Source: Treponema sp. UBA3649
GTDB lineage: Bacteria; Spirochaetota; Spirochaetia; Treponematales; Treponemataceae
Length of the DNA: 30,588 nt
Assembly (NCBI GenBank): GCA_002373325.1
Contig: DFKI01000170.1
Span: forward strand, 1-30,588
Direction of reading: 5' to 3'
The notes under the pieces are model-generated. The model was not told the DNA's origin. It made no database searches and was given only the letters and a program-made list of their open reading frames with translations. The first letter of the stretch is position 1. The number at the start of each line of letters is the position of its first letter. This document shows positions 15,367 through 22,589 of the stretch, piece by piece. The position numbers and the translations under genes are program-made.

Positions 15367-16378
15367 CAATCTCACCGAAAGGAGTGTCGTGCAGGATTAA
15401 AAATCGGCTGGCATAGCGGGCAAAGTAGTCATCCTCGGTCATAAGGTAACTCTTGATGTTGCGTCTGGTAGTGTCAGCGTCAGAAACTTTTCCGCCCTTA
15501 GAGACCACCTTCGAATTGTACTCGCGGATTCCGGTCTCTGCGTTTCCCCTGGGGTAGATTTCCTTCTGCATGTCATCGTCCCAGGCAAGCTCCCCGTCAA
15601 AATTCTCGCTGAAAAAACAGTTCACAAACGCGATGGAATCCCAGCCTTTAGGAGAGTCAGATTTTCCAAGTCCGTCGGTGCGGCAAACAAAGGCACGGGT
15701 CTTTTTTCTTTTCTCGCAGGTAAAGCGGCTGTTCATAAAAATAAATCCAGGCTTTCCGGCAAGAACCTGAGGCTTCACGGCATATCCAGGAAAATCACCA
15801 CGGTTGTCATCCCTCAGATAAATCTCACATTCCTCGAAAAAAGCAGTGTCCACATCCCCGTAGATAAAATCAACGTCGCCCGAAATGCGGCAGTCCTTGA
15901 ACCATGAGAATCCCTTCAAGGAAAGAGTGTTCTGTCTTCCCTCAATCCGCACTCCGTCGGCAAAAAGAGTTCCGCTTAAGCTGCTCCACACAAGCGCCTC
16001 TGCAGAATCGGACGGAATGAACTCAAGCTCTGAATCCGGAGTCTTGTTGTGCAGGTTGATTATGGAAATGTTCTTGATTTTTACGTTCGTCGTGTTCGGT
16101 CCAAGCACAAAAACGGCCCTGTTCTCCGCCCCATGGTGAAAAGCCTCGCAGTTGTCAGCCTGAATCACACAGTCGGAAGCCTTCGTTCCCGGCACGCTCT
16201 CAAGAAGCAGGGGATTCGGAAGGTTATACTTCACCAGCTCGCGGTAGATTCCCGGTCCAAGAGTGATATGGATGGGACTTGTCCGGGCAACAGAACCAGA
16301 AGAAATCATTTCCTTGATTTTCTTGATGGCAGTGTTGATTGCCGCAGGAGATTTTGCTTGTACACTCAACTCTAACAT
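15362..16378 (-). CDS. Pectinesterase-like protein (CE8 family), altered active site
   Basis: The 338-residue product has the right-handed beta-helix of pectin methylesterases. Recognisable motifs are GPGIYREL, the strand pattern KIKNISIINL, GRQNTL, the DFIYG catalytic-Asp motif within CRISGDVDFIYGDVDTAFFEEC, and a late Arg in AFVCRTDG aligning with LGRPW. Typical enzymes have QDTL, QAxAL and GRPW; here these read QNTL, SAEAL and CRTD, so the catalytic acid Asp is replaced by Asn and the oxyanion Gln by Ser. There is no signal peptide, so it is probably cytoplasmic and acts on imported oligomers, or has changed substrate. I use ATG 16378: the upstream TTG at 16414 lies in the promoter. The nearest neighbours are repeats and thrH. 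Confidence 0.8.
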   Translation of the reverse strand: MLELSVQAKSPAAINTAIKKIKEMISSGSVARTSPIHITLGPGIYRELVKYNLPNPLLLESVPGTKASDCVIQADNCEAFHHGAENRAVFVLGPNTTNVKIKNISIINLHNKTPDSELEFIPSDSAEALVWSSLSGTLFADGVRIEGRQNTLSLKGFSWFKDCRISGDVDFIYGDVDTAFFEECEIYLRDDNRGDFPGYAVKPQVLAGKPGFIFMNSRFTCEKRKKTRAFVCRTDGLGKSDSPKGWDSIAFVNCFFSENFDGELAWDDDMQKEIYPRGNAETGIREYNSKVVSKGGKVSDADTTRRNIKSYLMTEDDYFARYASRFLILHDTPFGEIE

Positions 16379-16385
16379 GGCGGGT

Positions 16386-16414
16386 ATTATATCAGATTTC
16401 GGAACATTAATCAA
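16386..16414 (-). promoter_or_regulatory. Promoter of the pectinesterase-like gene, predicted leaderless
   Basis: On the minus strand, TTGATT (16409-16414), a 17-bp spacer and a perfect TATAAT (16386-16391) lie 7 nt before the ATG at 16378. Transcription would begin at or next to the start codon. The seven bases between (ACCCGCC) hold no ribosome-binding site. Confidence 0.65.
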
Positions 16415-16429
16415 GCCATGACGCGGGAA

Positions 16430-16450
16430 GTGAAAGGTGAAAGGTGAAAA
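16430..16450. repeat. Heptanucleotide repeat array H1
   Basis: Three tandem heptamers read GTGAAAG, GTGAAAG, GTGAAAA. It belongs to the same heptamer family as the arrays at 17304, 26591 and 27328. Confidence 0.7.
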
Positions 16451-16565
16451 CGATTGAAGGACTCTACCGCAAAAACTACGATTGACTTAATTAACCTCTC
16501 ACACCGCTCATCTCCCCCTTTATCAAATCCGTGTTATATGGTAGAATATTTTCATAGGTCGAAAG

Positions 16566-16668
16566 TCGAGTTTTTTAGGGAATCTTGTCATTATCGGGCT
16601 TGACCCGGTAATCTGCTAAAAGGATTGCCGGATCAAGTCCGGCAATGACAGGAACTTATAAAACTCGA
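16566..16668. repeat. Double-hairpin intergenic element (locus C), simple copy
   Basis: The core at 16586-16650 is 65 bp: hairpin ATTATCGGG/CCCGGTAAT (loop CTTGA, one G-T pair), an 11-nt spacer, then hairpin ATTGCCGGA/TCCGGCAAT (loop TCAAG), bounded by TGTCA and TGACA. It has no tandem arrays. The core is enclosed by a further inverted repeat, TCGAGTTTT (16566-16574) and AAAACTCGA (16660-16668). It lies just upstream of the thrH promoter region (TATAAT at 16681-16686). The 296-bp gap between the pectinesterase-like gene and thrH also holds heptamer array H1 and no gene. Confidence 0.85.
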
Positions 16669-16710
16669 AATTGAGCCTCATATAATCAACTCAAAGAAGA
16701 GGAAAAAATC

Positions 16711-17322
16711 ATGTATATTACCTGTTTGGATTTGGAAGGCGTTCTTGTGCCGGAGATATGGATTGCGTTCGCTGAGGCTTCGGGAATCCCAGAGCTCAAG
16801 AGGACGACAAGGGACGAGCCCGATTACGACAAGCTGATGAAATGGAGAATCGGAATCTTAAAGGAACACGGACTCGGACTCAAGGAGATTCAGGACACCA
16901 TCGCGAAAATTGATCCCATGCCCGGAGCAAAGGAATTCCTTGACGAGCTCAGGTCAATCGGTCAGGTAATCATAATCAGCGACACATTCACACAGTTCGC
17001 CTCCCCGCTGATGAAAAAGCTCGGATGGCCCACAATCTTCTGCAACTCGCTTGAGGTCGCGCCGTCAGGGGAAATCACGGGATTCAAGATGAGATGCCCC
17101 CAGTCAAAGCTCACGACCGTAAAGGCGCTCCAGTCAATCGGCTACGACACCATCGCATCCGGGGACAGCCACAACGACCTCGCGATGATCCGTGCAAGCA
17201 AGGCGGGATTCCTTTTCCGGAGCACCGACAAAATCAAGGCGGACAACCCCGACCTTAAGGCATTCGAAGACTACGGCGAGCTTCTTGAGGCAATCAAAAG
17301 CGAGTTGAAAACTGAAAGGTGA
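16711..17322 (+). CDS. thrH: Phosphoserine phosphatase / homoserine phosphotransferase ThrH
   Basis: ThrH is a HAD-family enzyme known in Pseudomonas that removes phosphate from phosphoserine and can pass it to homoserine, linking serine and threonine synthesis. The 203-residue length fits. HAD motifs are DLEGVLVPEIW (Asp7 nucleophile; the ThrH-type variant of DxDGT), Ser90-Asp91 in IIISDTFTQF, Lys133, and GDSHNDLAM (151-159). AGAGG precedes the ATG and a TATAAT lies at 16681-16686. The last eight codons (KSELKTER and the stop) lie inside heptamer array H2, so the repeat has contributed the protein's tail. It is cytoplasmic and is followed closely by a GH43 gene with no obvious metabolic link. 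Confidence 0.9.
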   Translation: MYITCLDLEGVLVPEIWIAFAEASGIPELKRTTRDEPDYDKLMKWRIGILKEHGLGLKEIQDTIAKIDPMPGAKEFLDELRSIGQVIIISDTFTQFASPLMKKLGWPTIFCNSLEVAPSGEITGFKMRCPQSKLTTVKALQSIGYDTIASGDSHNDLAMIRASKAGFLFRSTDKIKADNPDLKAFEDYGELLEAIKSELKTER

Positions 17323-17352
17323 AAACTGAAAGGTGAGAATTTGAAATTGAGA
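17304..17352. repeat. Heptanucleotide repeat array H2 overlapping the thrH stop
   Basis: Seven heptamers of the type RYTGARA (for example ACTGAAA, GGTGAAA, GGTGAGA) run from 17304 to 17352. They cover the last codons and stop of thrH (17320-17322). With H1 they bracket thrH in the same orientation. Confidence 0.75.
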
Positions 17353-17370
17353 GTTATCTAGGGGGAAAAA

Positions 17371-18693
17371 ATGGCTAATCCGATTTTACCTTTGTGGGAA
17401 AATATTCCGGACGGGGAGCCCAGGGTCTTCGGGGACAGGGTTTATATCTACGGGTCGCATGACAGGTTCGGAATCGACAAATTCTGCGACTTCAAGCTCA
17501 AGGCATGGAGCGCACCGGTTGACGACCTTTCAAACTGGACTTGCCACGGTCACATCTTTCACACTCGTGCGGACTCAGACCATCCATCAAGCGTGCCTCA
17601 CACCGACCATGAGCTTTATGCCCCCGACGTTGTTGAAAAAGACGGAAAGTACTACCTTTACACATACATCGTGGGCGCAAAGGGATGCGTGAGCGTGAGC
17701 GACAGACCGGAAGGACCTTTCACATATCTTTCAACCTACGAATATGCCCCAGAGGACGCGGGAGACGAGGGAATCTACAACGACCCGGGAGTTCTGGTTG
17801 ATGACGACGGCAGGGTCTACGTTTACTACGGATTCGAGGGCTCCAACATGAACGAGATTGACGGAAAGTCCATGTACCGCATCATTCCCGGAAGCCTGAA
17901 AAAAAGAGTCATTGACGACAGAAAGGAAATCCCGGAGGAAATAAGATTCTACGAGGCAAGCTCACCAAGGAAAATCGGGAACACATATTACCTCATCTAC
18001 TCTCCGCGCTCAGGAAGCCGTCTTGCATACGCCACATCCACATCCCCGACCGGTCCCTTCACTTACAGGGGCTACATCATTGACAACGGAGTTGACTATC
18101 CCAGGGGAAACAACCACGGCTCAATCTGTAACATAAAGGGACAATGGTACATCTTCTACCACCGCATGACCAACAACTCAATCTTTTCCCGGCGCGCGTG
18201 CGTTGAAAAAATCAACATACTCCCCGACGGCAGCATACCGCCTGTGGAAATGACATCCCTCGGATTTGAGGAGAGCCTGAATCCGTACCGCATGACAAAA
18301 GCTGAGATTGCATGTGTGCTCAAAGGAGGTTGCTTCGTCACCGAAAAGGACCTGTTCACACGCACAGTCGCAGAGATCAAGGACGGATGCGAGATTGGCT
18401 ACAAGTATTTTGACTTCGGAAAGGACTTCTCCACAAAAACAATGGAACTTGCCGTAAAGACAAAAGGCTGCGGTTGCCGTGGAAAGCTCCATGTGTTCAG
18501 CGACCAAGAGGAAATCGGATGCGTGGAAATCGGACTCGGGGACGGAATCTACAGGACGCGCGTAAAAAATCTCACGGGACGGCACGCGATTTATTTCAAG
18601 GCGGACATTGACCTTCCCAAGGACCAGTGGACGAGCATGTTCTTCAACTGGAGGACAATCTGCGAGCTGGAGGAATTTGTTTTCCTGAAATAA
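17371..18693 (+). CDS. Glycoside hydrolase family 43 protein, cytoplasmic
   Basis: GH43 enzymes are inverting beta-xylosidases, alpha-L-arabinofuranosidases and related activities on xylan or arabinan side chains. The 440-residue protein has a five-bladed propeller with the three acidic residues in place: Asp14 (IPDGEPRVFGDRVYIYGSHD, general base), Asp138 (YNDPGVLVDDDG, pKa modulator) and Glu195 (RFYEASSPRKIG, general acid). Residues about 320-440 look like a beta-sandwich accessory domain. There is no signal peptide, so it probably trims imported oligosaccharides. GGGGG lies 6 nt before the ATG. The exact substrate cannot be read from sequence. It lies 48 nt after thrH and could be co-transcribed with it. 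Confidence 0.88.
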   Translation: MANPILPLWENIPDGEPRVFGDRVYIYGSHDRFGIDKFCDFKLKAWSAPVDDLSNWTCHGHIFHTRADSDHPSSVPHTDHELYAPDVVEKDGKYYLYTYIVGAKGCVSVSDRPEGPFTYLSTYEYAPEDAGDEGIYNDPGVLVDDDGRVYVYYGFEGSNMNEIDGKSMYRIIPGSLKKRVIDDRKEIPEEIRFYEASSPRKIGNTYYLIYSPRSGSRLAYATSTSPTGPFTYRGYIIDNGVDYPRGNNHGSICNIKGQWYIFYHRMTNNSIFSRRACVEKINILPDGSIPPVEMTSLGFEESLNPYRMTKAEIACVLKGGCFVTEKDLFTRTVAEIKDGCEIGYKYFDFGKDFSTKTMELAVKTKGCGCRGKLHVFSDQEEIGCVEIGLGDGIYRTRVKNLTGRHAIYFKADIDLPKDQWTSMFFNWRTICELEEFVFLK

Positions 18694-18738
18694 AGGGAGA
18701 TTTCTCAAAAAGCCGAATTAATGCAATGTTCGCTATAG

Positions 18739-18764
18739 AAAGACTTCTTTAAATAGGATATAAT
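18739..18764 (+). promoter_or_regulatory. Promoter of the restriction-modification cassette, near-leaderless
   Basis: A perfect TATAAT (18759-18764) ends 9 nt before the ATG at 18774, with no ribosome-binding site between, so the leader would be about 0-3 nt. No good -35 box is seen. A small palindrome AAAGACTTCTTT (18739-18750) sits just upstream of the -10 box, where a controlling protein could bind. Confidence 0.5.
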
Positions 18765-18773
18765 ATATTCGTT

Positions 18774-19991
18774 ATGTTGGCACACCCTTTTATAAAATGG
18801 GTTGGCGGGAAAAGCCAGCTCTTGGATGAAATAAGAACAAGGTATCCCAATCGCATTGAAAAATACTGCGAGCCGTTTGTTGGCGGTGGCGCAGTGTTGT
18901 TTGATGTGCTTCAAAAATCCATGCCGGAAGAAGTTTTGATTAATGACATAAACAAAGAGCTTATTAACACGTATGAACAAATTCGTGACAATTGCGATGA
19001 TATGATAATTCAACTTTCAGAATTACAGTCTCGATATAAAAATCAAACGCTGGAAGAAAACAAGAATCTCTTTTACAAAAAACGCAACAGATATAATGAA
19101 ATAAAGATGAACGAAAACAAGGATGAAAAACTAGAAAAAGCTGCCCTCTTTATTTTTTTGAATAAGACATGTTTTAATGGTCTGTACAGAGTGAATTCCA
19201 AAGGTCAATTTAACGTGCCTTTCAACAATGCAAAAAATCCACTTTTATGTGATGAGTCAAATCTGAAAGAATGTTCACGGTTGCTGCAAAATGTAGAAAT
19301 GAGGACAGGTGATTATAAAGATTGCAAAGATTTTATTGATGAAAGAACTTTTGTTTATATTGACCCACCATATCGACCGCTTACTCAGACATCTTCATTT
19401 ACCTCTTATTCAGAAAATGGTTTTACAGATAAAGAACAGATTGAACTTGGAAATTTTATCAAGGAAATCTCTAATAAAGGTGCGATGGTTCTGGCAAGTA
19501 ATTCAGATCCAAAAAATGTTGATGCACAAGACAATTTTTTCAACGAAATTTATAAAGATTTTATGGTCGAAACAGTTTACGCAAAAAGAGCCATAAACTC
19601 TAATGGAAGAAAAAGAGGAAATGTTTCAGAACTTTTAATTTCTTCTTTTAAGCAAGATGCATATATACCTGTTGAATCTTTTCAGCGAGAATCATTTTCT
19701 AAGTATGGCATTTTTTTACCAAAGTTTGAAATTTCTAAGATAAAAATAGACAAGTCCCGCTTTAGTTTTTGTAATGAAATATCGCAAAACGAAGTAAAGA
19801 ATATCGCTTATAATTTTCACAAGAATGCATGGGAACCAATAACCTTGGATGAAGATTTTTATTTAAAAGACGGACAACACCGACTTGAGGCTGCAAAACT
19901 AATGGGATTAAAATATATTGATGCATTTATTTTTATAGACAAACCTGCGAAAACTGAAACAAAGTCAAGAAGAAGGAGAGAAGTTTTTTAA
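18774..19991 (+). CDS. dpnM: Dam-type adenine methyltransferase (DpnM-like) fused to a ParB-like domain
   Basis: Residues 1 to about 295 form a D12-class N6-adenine methyltransferase: FIKWVGGKSQLL start, motif I EPFVGGGAVLFD (33-44), LNKTCFNGLYRVN (129-141) and catalytic DPPY (197-200). It would methylate GATC, protecting against the endonuclease encoded next. Residues about 317-390 resemble the N-terminal domain of ParB, with GQHRLEAAKLMG (367-378) matching the GxxRxxA box used for CTP binding in ParB. Plain DpnM/Dam proteins are about 280 residues; the extra 110 are unusual. The tail is strongly basic (KSRRRREVF). The gene is AT-rich compared with its flanks, suggesting horizontal gain. The stop is one base before the endonuclease ATG, whose GGAG lies inside this gene. 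Confidence 0.85.
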   Translation: MLAHPFIKWVGGKSQLLDEIRTRYPNRIEKYCEPFVGGGAVLFDVLQKSMPEEVLINDINKELINTYEQIRDNCDDMIIQLSELQSRYKNQTLEENKNLFYKKRNRYNEIKMNENKDEKLEKAALFIFLNKTCFNGLYRVNSKGQFNVPFNNAKNPLLCDESNLKECSRLLQNVEMRTGDYKDCKDFIDERTFVYIDPPYRPLTQTSSFTSYSENGFTDKEQIELGNFIKEISNKGAMVLASNSDPKNVDAQDNFFNEIYKDFMVETVYAKRAINSNGRKRGNVSELLISSFKQDAYIPVESFQRESFSKYGIFLPKFEISKIKIDKSRFSFCNEISQNEVKNIAYNFHKNAWEPITLDEDFYLKDGQHRLEAAKLMGLKYIDAFIFIDKPAKTETKSRRRREVF

Positions 19992-19992
19992 T

Positions 19993-20820
19993 ATGGAAAA
20001 GAATTTTGATTTGTTCATCTCACAACTCAGTGAAACAAACGCAACCCTCGATTATTTTACAGACTTTGAAAAAGTAATCCGTAATACAAATAAAATTGCG
20101 ATGAAACTTAATCAGTTAAATTATCTGATTGGAAAAGACGATTTGCGAAAAGCAATAAAAGAGCTTTACGATGAGAATCCAAAAGTTTTTGAAGTTCTTG
20201 ATATTCTTCTTGCTGTAAGAACAAAAGACAAAAAGAAAACTCTCAATGCAAACGGTGAATTTGTTTTGCTTGAAAGTTATTTTACATCTTTGCAAGGTGT
20301 TATTGATTACATTGAACAGACTGGTCTTGCTGAGGTTTTCAAAAACAAAAATGTTACAAATCTCGTAGATTATGTTTTCGGCGTAGAAGTTGGACTTGAT
20401 ACAAATGCAAGAAAAAATCGTGGTGGCGAAAACATGGCAAAAGCCGTTGCCTTAAAATTCAAAGGCGCAGATATTCCATATCGGTCAGAAGTAAACAGCA
20501 CAGAATTTGATGAAATAAAGTCTCTTGGTCAGGATTTGAAACGTTTTGATTTTGTGATTCAGACAAAAAAGAAAATATACCTTATCGAAACAAATTTTTA
20601 CAACGGAGGCGGTTCAAAACTTAACGAAGTTGCCCGTGCTTATACAGATATTGCGCCCAAAATCAATCAGTATGAAAAGTTTGAATTCGTGTGGATTACA
20701 GATGGTCAAGGTTGGCTTTCTGCAAAAAATAAATTGGGTGAAGCATATTCTCTTATTCCAAGTATATACAATCTTGCAAATTTGGATGAGTTCCTTTCAA
20801 GAGTAAAATCAGAATTATAG
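19993..20820 (+). CDS. dpnB: Type II restriction endonuclease, DpnII/MboI family (GATC)
   Basis: This enzyme cuts double-stranded DNA at unmethylated GATC. The 275 residues carry the family signature GLDTNARKNRGG (134-145) and the nuclease core FDFVIQTKKKIYLIETNFYNGGGSKLNE (about 185-212), where Asp186 and Glu199 fit a PD-(D/E)xK-type site. Family members are near 290 residues, so it looks full length. It starts directly after the methylase gene with AAGGAG upstream. A small gene of unknown function and a DpnA-type methylase follow, giving the order M-R-unknown-M2. The GATC specificity is inferred from the family. Confidence 0.9.
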   Translation: MEKNFDLFISQLSETNATLDYFTDFEKVIRNTNKIAMKLNQLNYLIGKDDLRKAIKELYDENPKVFEVLDILLAVRTKDKKKTLNANGEFVLLESYFTSLQGVIDYIEQTGLAEVFKNKNVTNLVDYVFGVEVGLDTNARKNRGGENMAKAVALKFKGADIPYRSEVNSTEFDEIKSLGQDLKRFDFVIQTKKKIYLIETNFYNGGGSKLNEVARAYTDIAPKINQYEKFEFVWITDGQGWLSAKNKLGEAYSLIPSIYNLANLDEFLSRVKSEL

Positions 20821-20838
20821 ACAAGGAGCGTAATTCTT

Positions 20839-21366
20839 ATGGCAAAGAATTTATTTAATCATAATGTACAACTTGTTCCATTAAATATAAAAAATGCAGA
20901 ACAGAATACTTTTCGTATGGAATTGATGAATATTCCATATCTTCTATATGAAGTTGAAACCTTATCTACCGGAGAAAAAATTGTAATAAATAAACCTGGA
21001 GGAAAACGAAGTTGGGGAAGACTTTCAAGAAATGATTTTATGGTTTTTATTTATTCTCCTGACAATGAAGGTCTATGGCTAATTTCTCATCCTGAAATTT
21101 TAGAAGATTTAAAATTAAAATATCAGGCTGATAAAAAAGAAACTGAAAATATTATTTACGGACTTTTAGATGTATGTAATGGTTTGGAGCCTGATAATGT
21201 TATTATAAATCGGAAACTAAAAAATATTACTGGAATAGAAACTGAAAAATTATTAAAAATTTACAAATGGATTTGGGGCCAGGAGGATTGCAATTATCCA
21301 ACTGCAGAAGGTAGATGGCTTTCTATGAATGCTATTTTAGCAGAGTTTAACTTAAAAAAGGAATAA
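20839..21366 (+). CDS. Unknown 175-aa protein inside the DpnII cassette
   Basis: I do not recognise this protein. It has no signal peptide or membrane segment. The N-terminal half is beta-rich (FRMELMNIPYLLYEVETLSTGEKIVINKPGGKRSWGRLSRNDFMVFIYSP) and includes GLWLISHPEILEDLK; the C-terminal half is helical and ends in IYKWIWGQEDCNYPTAEGRWLSMNAILAEFNLKKE, with several Trp. AAGGAG lies about 11 nt before the ATG. It is placed between the endonuclease and the second methylase, 18 nt after the former and overlapping or abutting the latter, with the same low GC. A role in the restriction system (specificity, control or nuclease modulation) is likely from position, but nothing in the sequence names it. 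Confidence 0.75.
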   Translation: MAKNLFNHNVQLVPLNIKNAEQNTFRMELMNIPYLLYEVETLSTGEKIVINKPGGKRSWGRLSRNDFMVFIYSPDNEGLWLISHPEILEDLKLKYQADKKETENIIYGLLDVCNGLEPDNVIINRKLKNITGIETEKLLKIYKWIWGQEDCNYPTAEGRWLSMNAILAEFNLKKE

Positions 21367-21370
21367 AAAA

Positions 21371-22255
21371 ATTTCAATAAAAGCATGGTATCGCTCAGAA
21401 AATAAGGATTTTACTCTAGCAAAAGGCGATTGCCTGGAATTACTTCCGAATATCAACTTTCAGTTCGATATGATATTTGCTGATCCGCCATATTTTCTTT
21501 CTAACGGAGGAATCTCTGTTCAGAGCGGAAAACAAGTTTCTGTAAATAAAGGTGACTGGGATAAATCTCAAGGCTTTGAAAAAGACAACGAGTTTAATTA
21601 CAAATGGTTAAGTCTTTGCCGTGAGAAATTAAAGGAAAACGGCACAATCTGGATAAGCGGAACTTACCACAATATTTTTTCAGTCGCTCAGATGCTTAAT
21701 GAATTGAATTTCAGAATTCTCAACTGCATTACTTGGGCTAAGACTAATCCGCCGCCCAATCTTTCCTGCAAGTTTTTCACACACTCAACTGAATTCATTT
21801 TATGGGCAAGGAAAAACAAAAAGATCACGCACTATTATAATTATGAGCTTATGAAAGAAATCAACGGTGGAACTCAGATGCGTGATTTGTGGAGTCTGCC
21901 TGCAATTGCGAAATGGGAAAAATCATGTGGAAAGCATCCTACGCAAAAGCCATTGCCCTTGCTTGCCCGTATAATTTTAGCATCCACTAAAGAAAATGCT
22001 TGGATTCTAGATCCGTTCACAGGCTCCAGTACAACAGGAATTGCGGCGAGCCTATTGAATCGTAGATTTCTTGGCATAGATAAAGAAGAATCATTCTTAG
22101 AAATTTCAAAAAAACGAAGAGAAGAAATCAGCGATATAAATAAACGTTTCGAGTATCGTGAGAAAATATTCAAATATTCGGACAAACCTTTGAAAGAAAT
22201 TCTGGAAGTACAAGCAGAAAGTCCATATTTCGGAATCGATTTACCGATAGAATAA
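21371..22255 (+). CDS. dpnA: DpnA-type adenine methyltransferase, apparent non-AUG start
   Basis: This beta-class N6-adenine methyltransferase has the catalytic DPPY near the start (FADPPYFLSNGG) and the cofactor motif DPFTGSSTTG near the end, with KTNPPPNLSCKFFTHSTEFILWARK and GKHPTQKPLPLL between. DpnA in DpnII systems methylates GATC, including on single-stranded DNA, which protects incoming transforming DNA. The first ATG (21470) would begin right at the DPPY strand and remove about 33 upstream residues (SIKAWYRSENKDFTLAKG, then DCLELLPN) that fit the family's N-terminal strand and helix. The frame is open back to a stop at 21353 but contains no ATG, GTG or TTG. The best start is ATT at 21371, eight nt after AAGGA. 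The start is uncertain; the identity is firm. Confidence 0.85.
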   Translation: MSIKAWYRSENKDFTLAKGDCLELLPNINFQFDMIFADPPYFLSNGGISVQSGKQVSVNKGDWDKSQGFEKDNEFNYKWLSLCREKLKENGTIWISGTYHNIFSVAQMLNELNFRILNCITWAKTNPPPNLSCKFFTHSTEFILWARKNKKITHYYNYELMKEINGGTQMRDLWSLPAIAKWEKSCGKHPTQKPLPLLARIILASTKENAWILDPFTGSSTTGIAASLLNRRFLGIDKEESFLEISKKRREEISDINKRFEYREKIFKYSDKPLKEILEVQAESPYFGIDLPIE

Positions 22256-22262
22256 TCCTCCC

Positions 22263-22589
22263 TCACCCCAGGACCCGGGAGAGAATCATGTAGATTATGG
22301 TGCTTCCGAAGATGCTCACCATGGGATTTTTCAGAGTGAGATGCAGGACAACGGCGGCACCGACTCCCACAAGATAAGGCACTCCGTATGGTGAGGATGA
22401 AAAGCTCATGTCCTTCAGGCAGTAGACGATGAGGATTGCGATTACCATTGAGGGAATGTATTTTTCAATGAAGCGGATGAGCGGAGGAGGATCCTTTCTG
22501 CTGAAAAGAGCGAAGGGGAAAAGACGCTCCGAAAAAATCACCAGTGCTATGCACAGGGAAGCGAGAAGTGCCATTTTAAGACTGAGCAT
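22263..22589 (-). CDS. azlD: Branched-chain amino acid exporter subunit AzlD
   Basis: This 108-residue membrane protein has about four hydrophobic segments. It is the small partner of AzlC in two-component exporters of branched-chain amino acids and similar compounds. The pattern RLFPFALFSRKDPPPLIRFIEKYIPSMVIAILIVYCLKD is characteristic. I use ATG 22589, six nt after GGAGG, which makes a 14-nt overlap with azlC, as is common for this pair; a longer reading upstream would only repeat azlC DNA in another frame. It ends seven nt from the convergent end of the restriction cassette. Confidence 0.9.
   Translation of the reverse strand: MLSLKMALLASLCIALVIFSERLFPFALFSRKDPPPLIRFIEKYIPSMVIAILIVYCLKDMSFSSSPYGVPYLVGVGAAVVLHLTLKNPMVSIFGSTIIYMILSRVLG

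Noticed and set aside
16671..16686. TTGAGCCTCATATAAT before thrH, similar to the AGGCTC motifs of the HipA-like promoter
   Set aside because: A single imperfect copy with an extra CA between the motif and the -10-like sequence; likely chance.
21350..21366. A-AAA-AAG slippery heptamer at the end of the unknown R-M gene, as a programmed -1 frameshift into dpnA
   Set aside because: A -1 shift leads to the third frame, not the dpnA frame; reaching dpnA would need +1 or -2, for which there is no clear signal.
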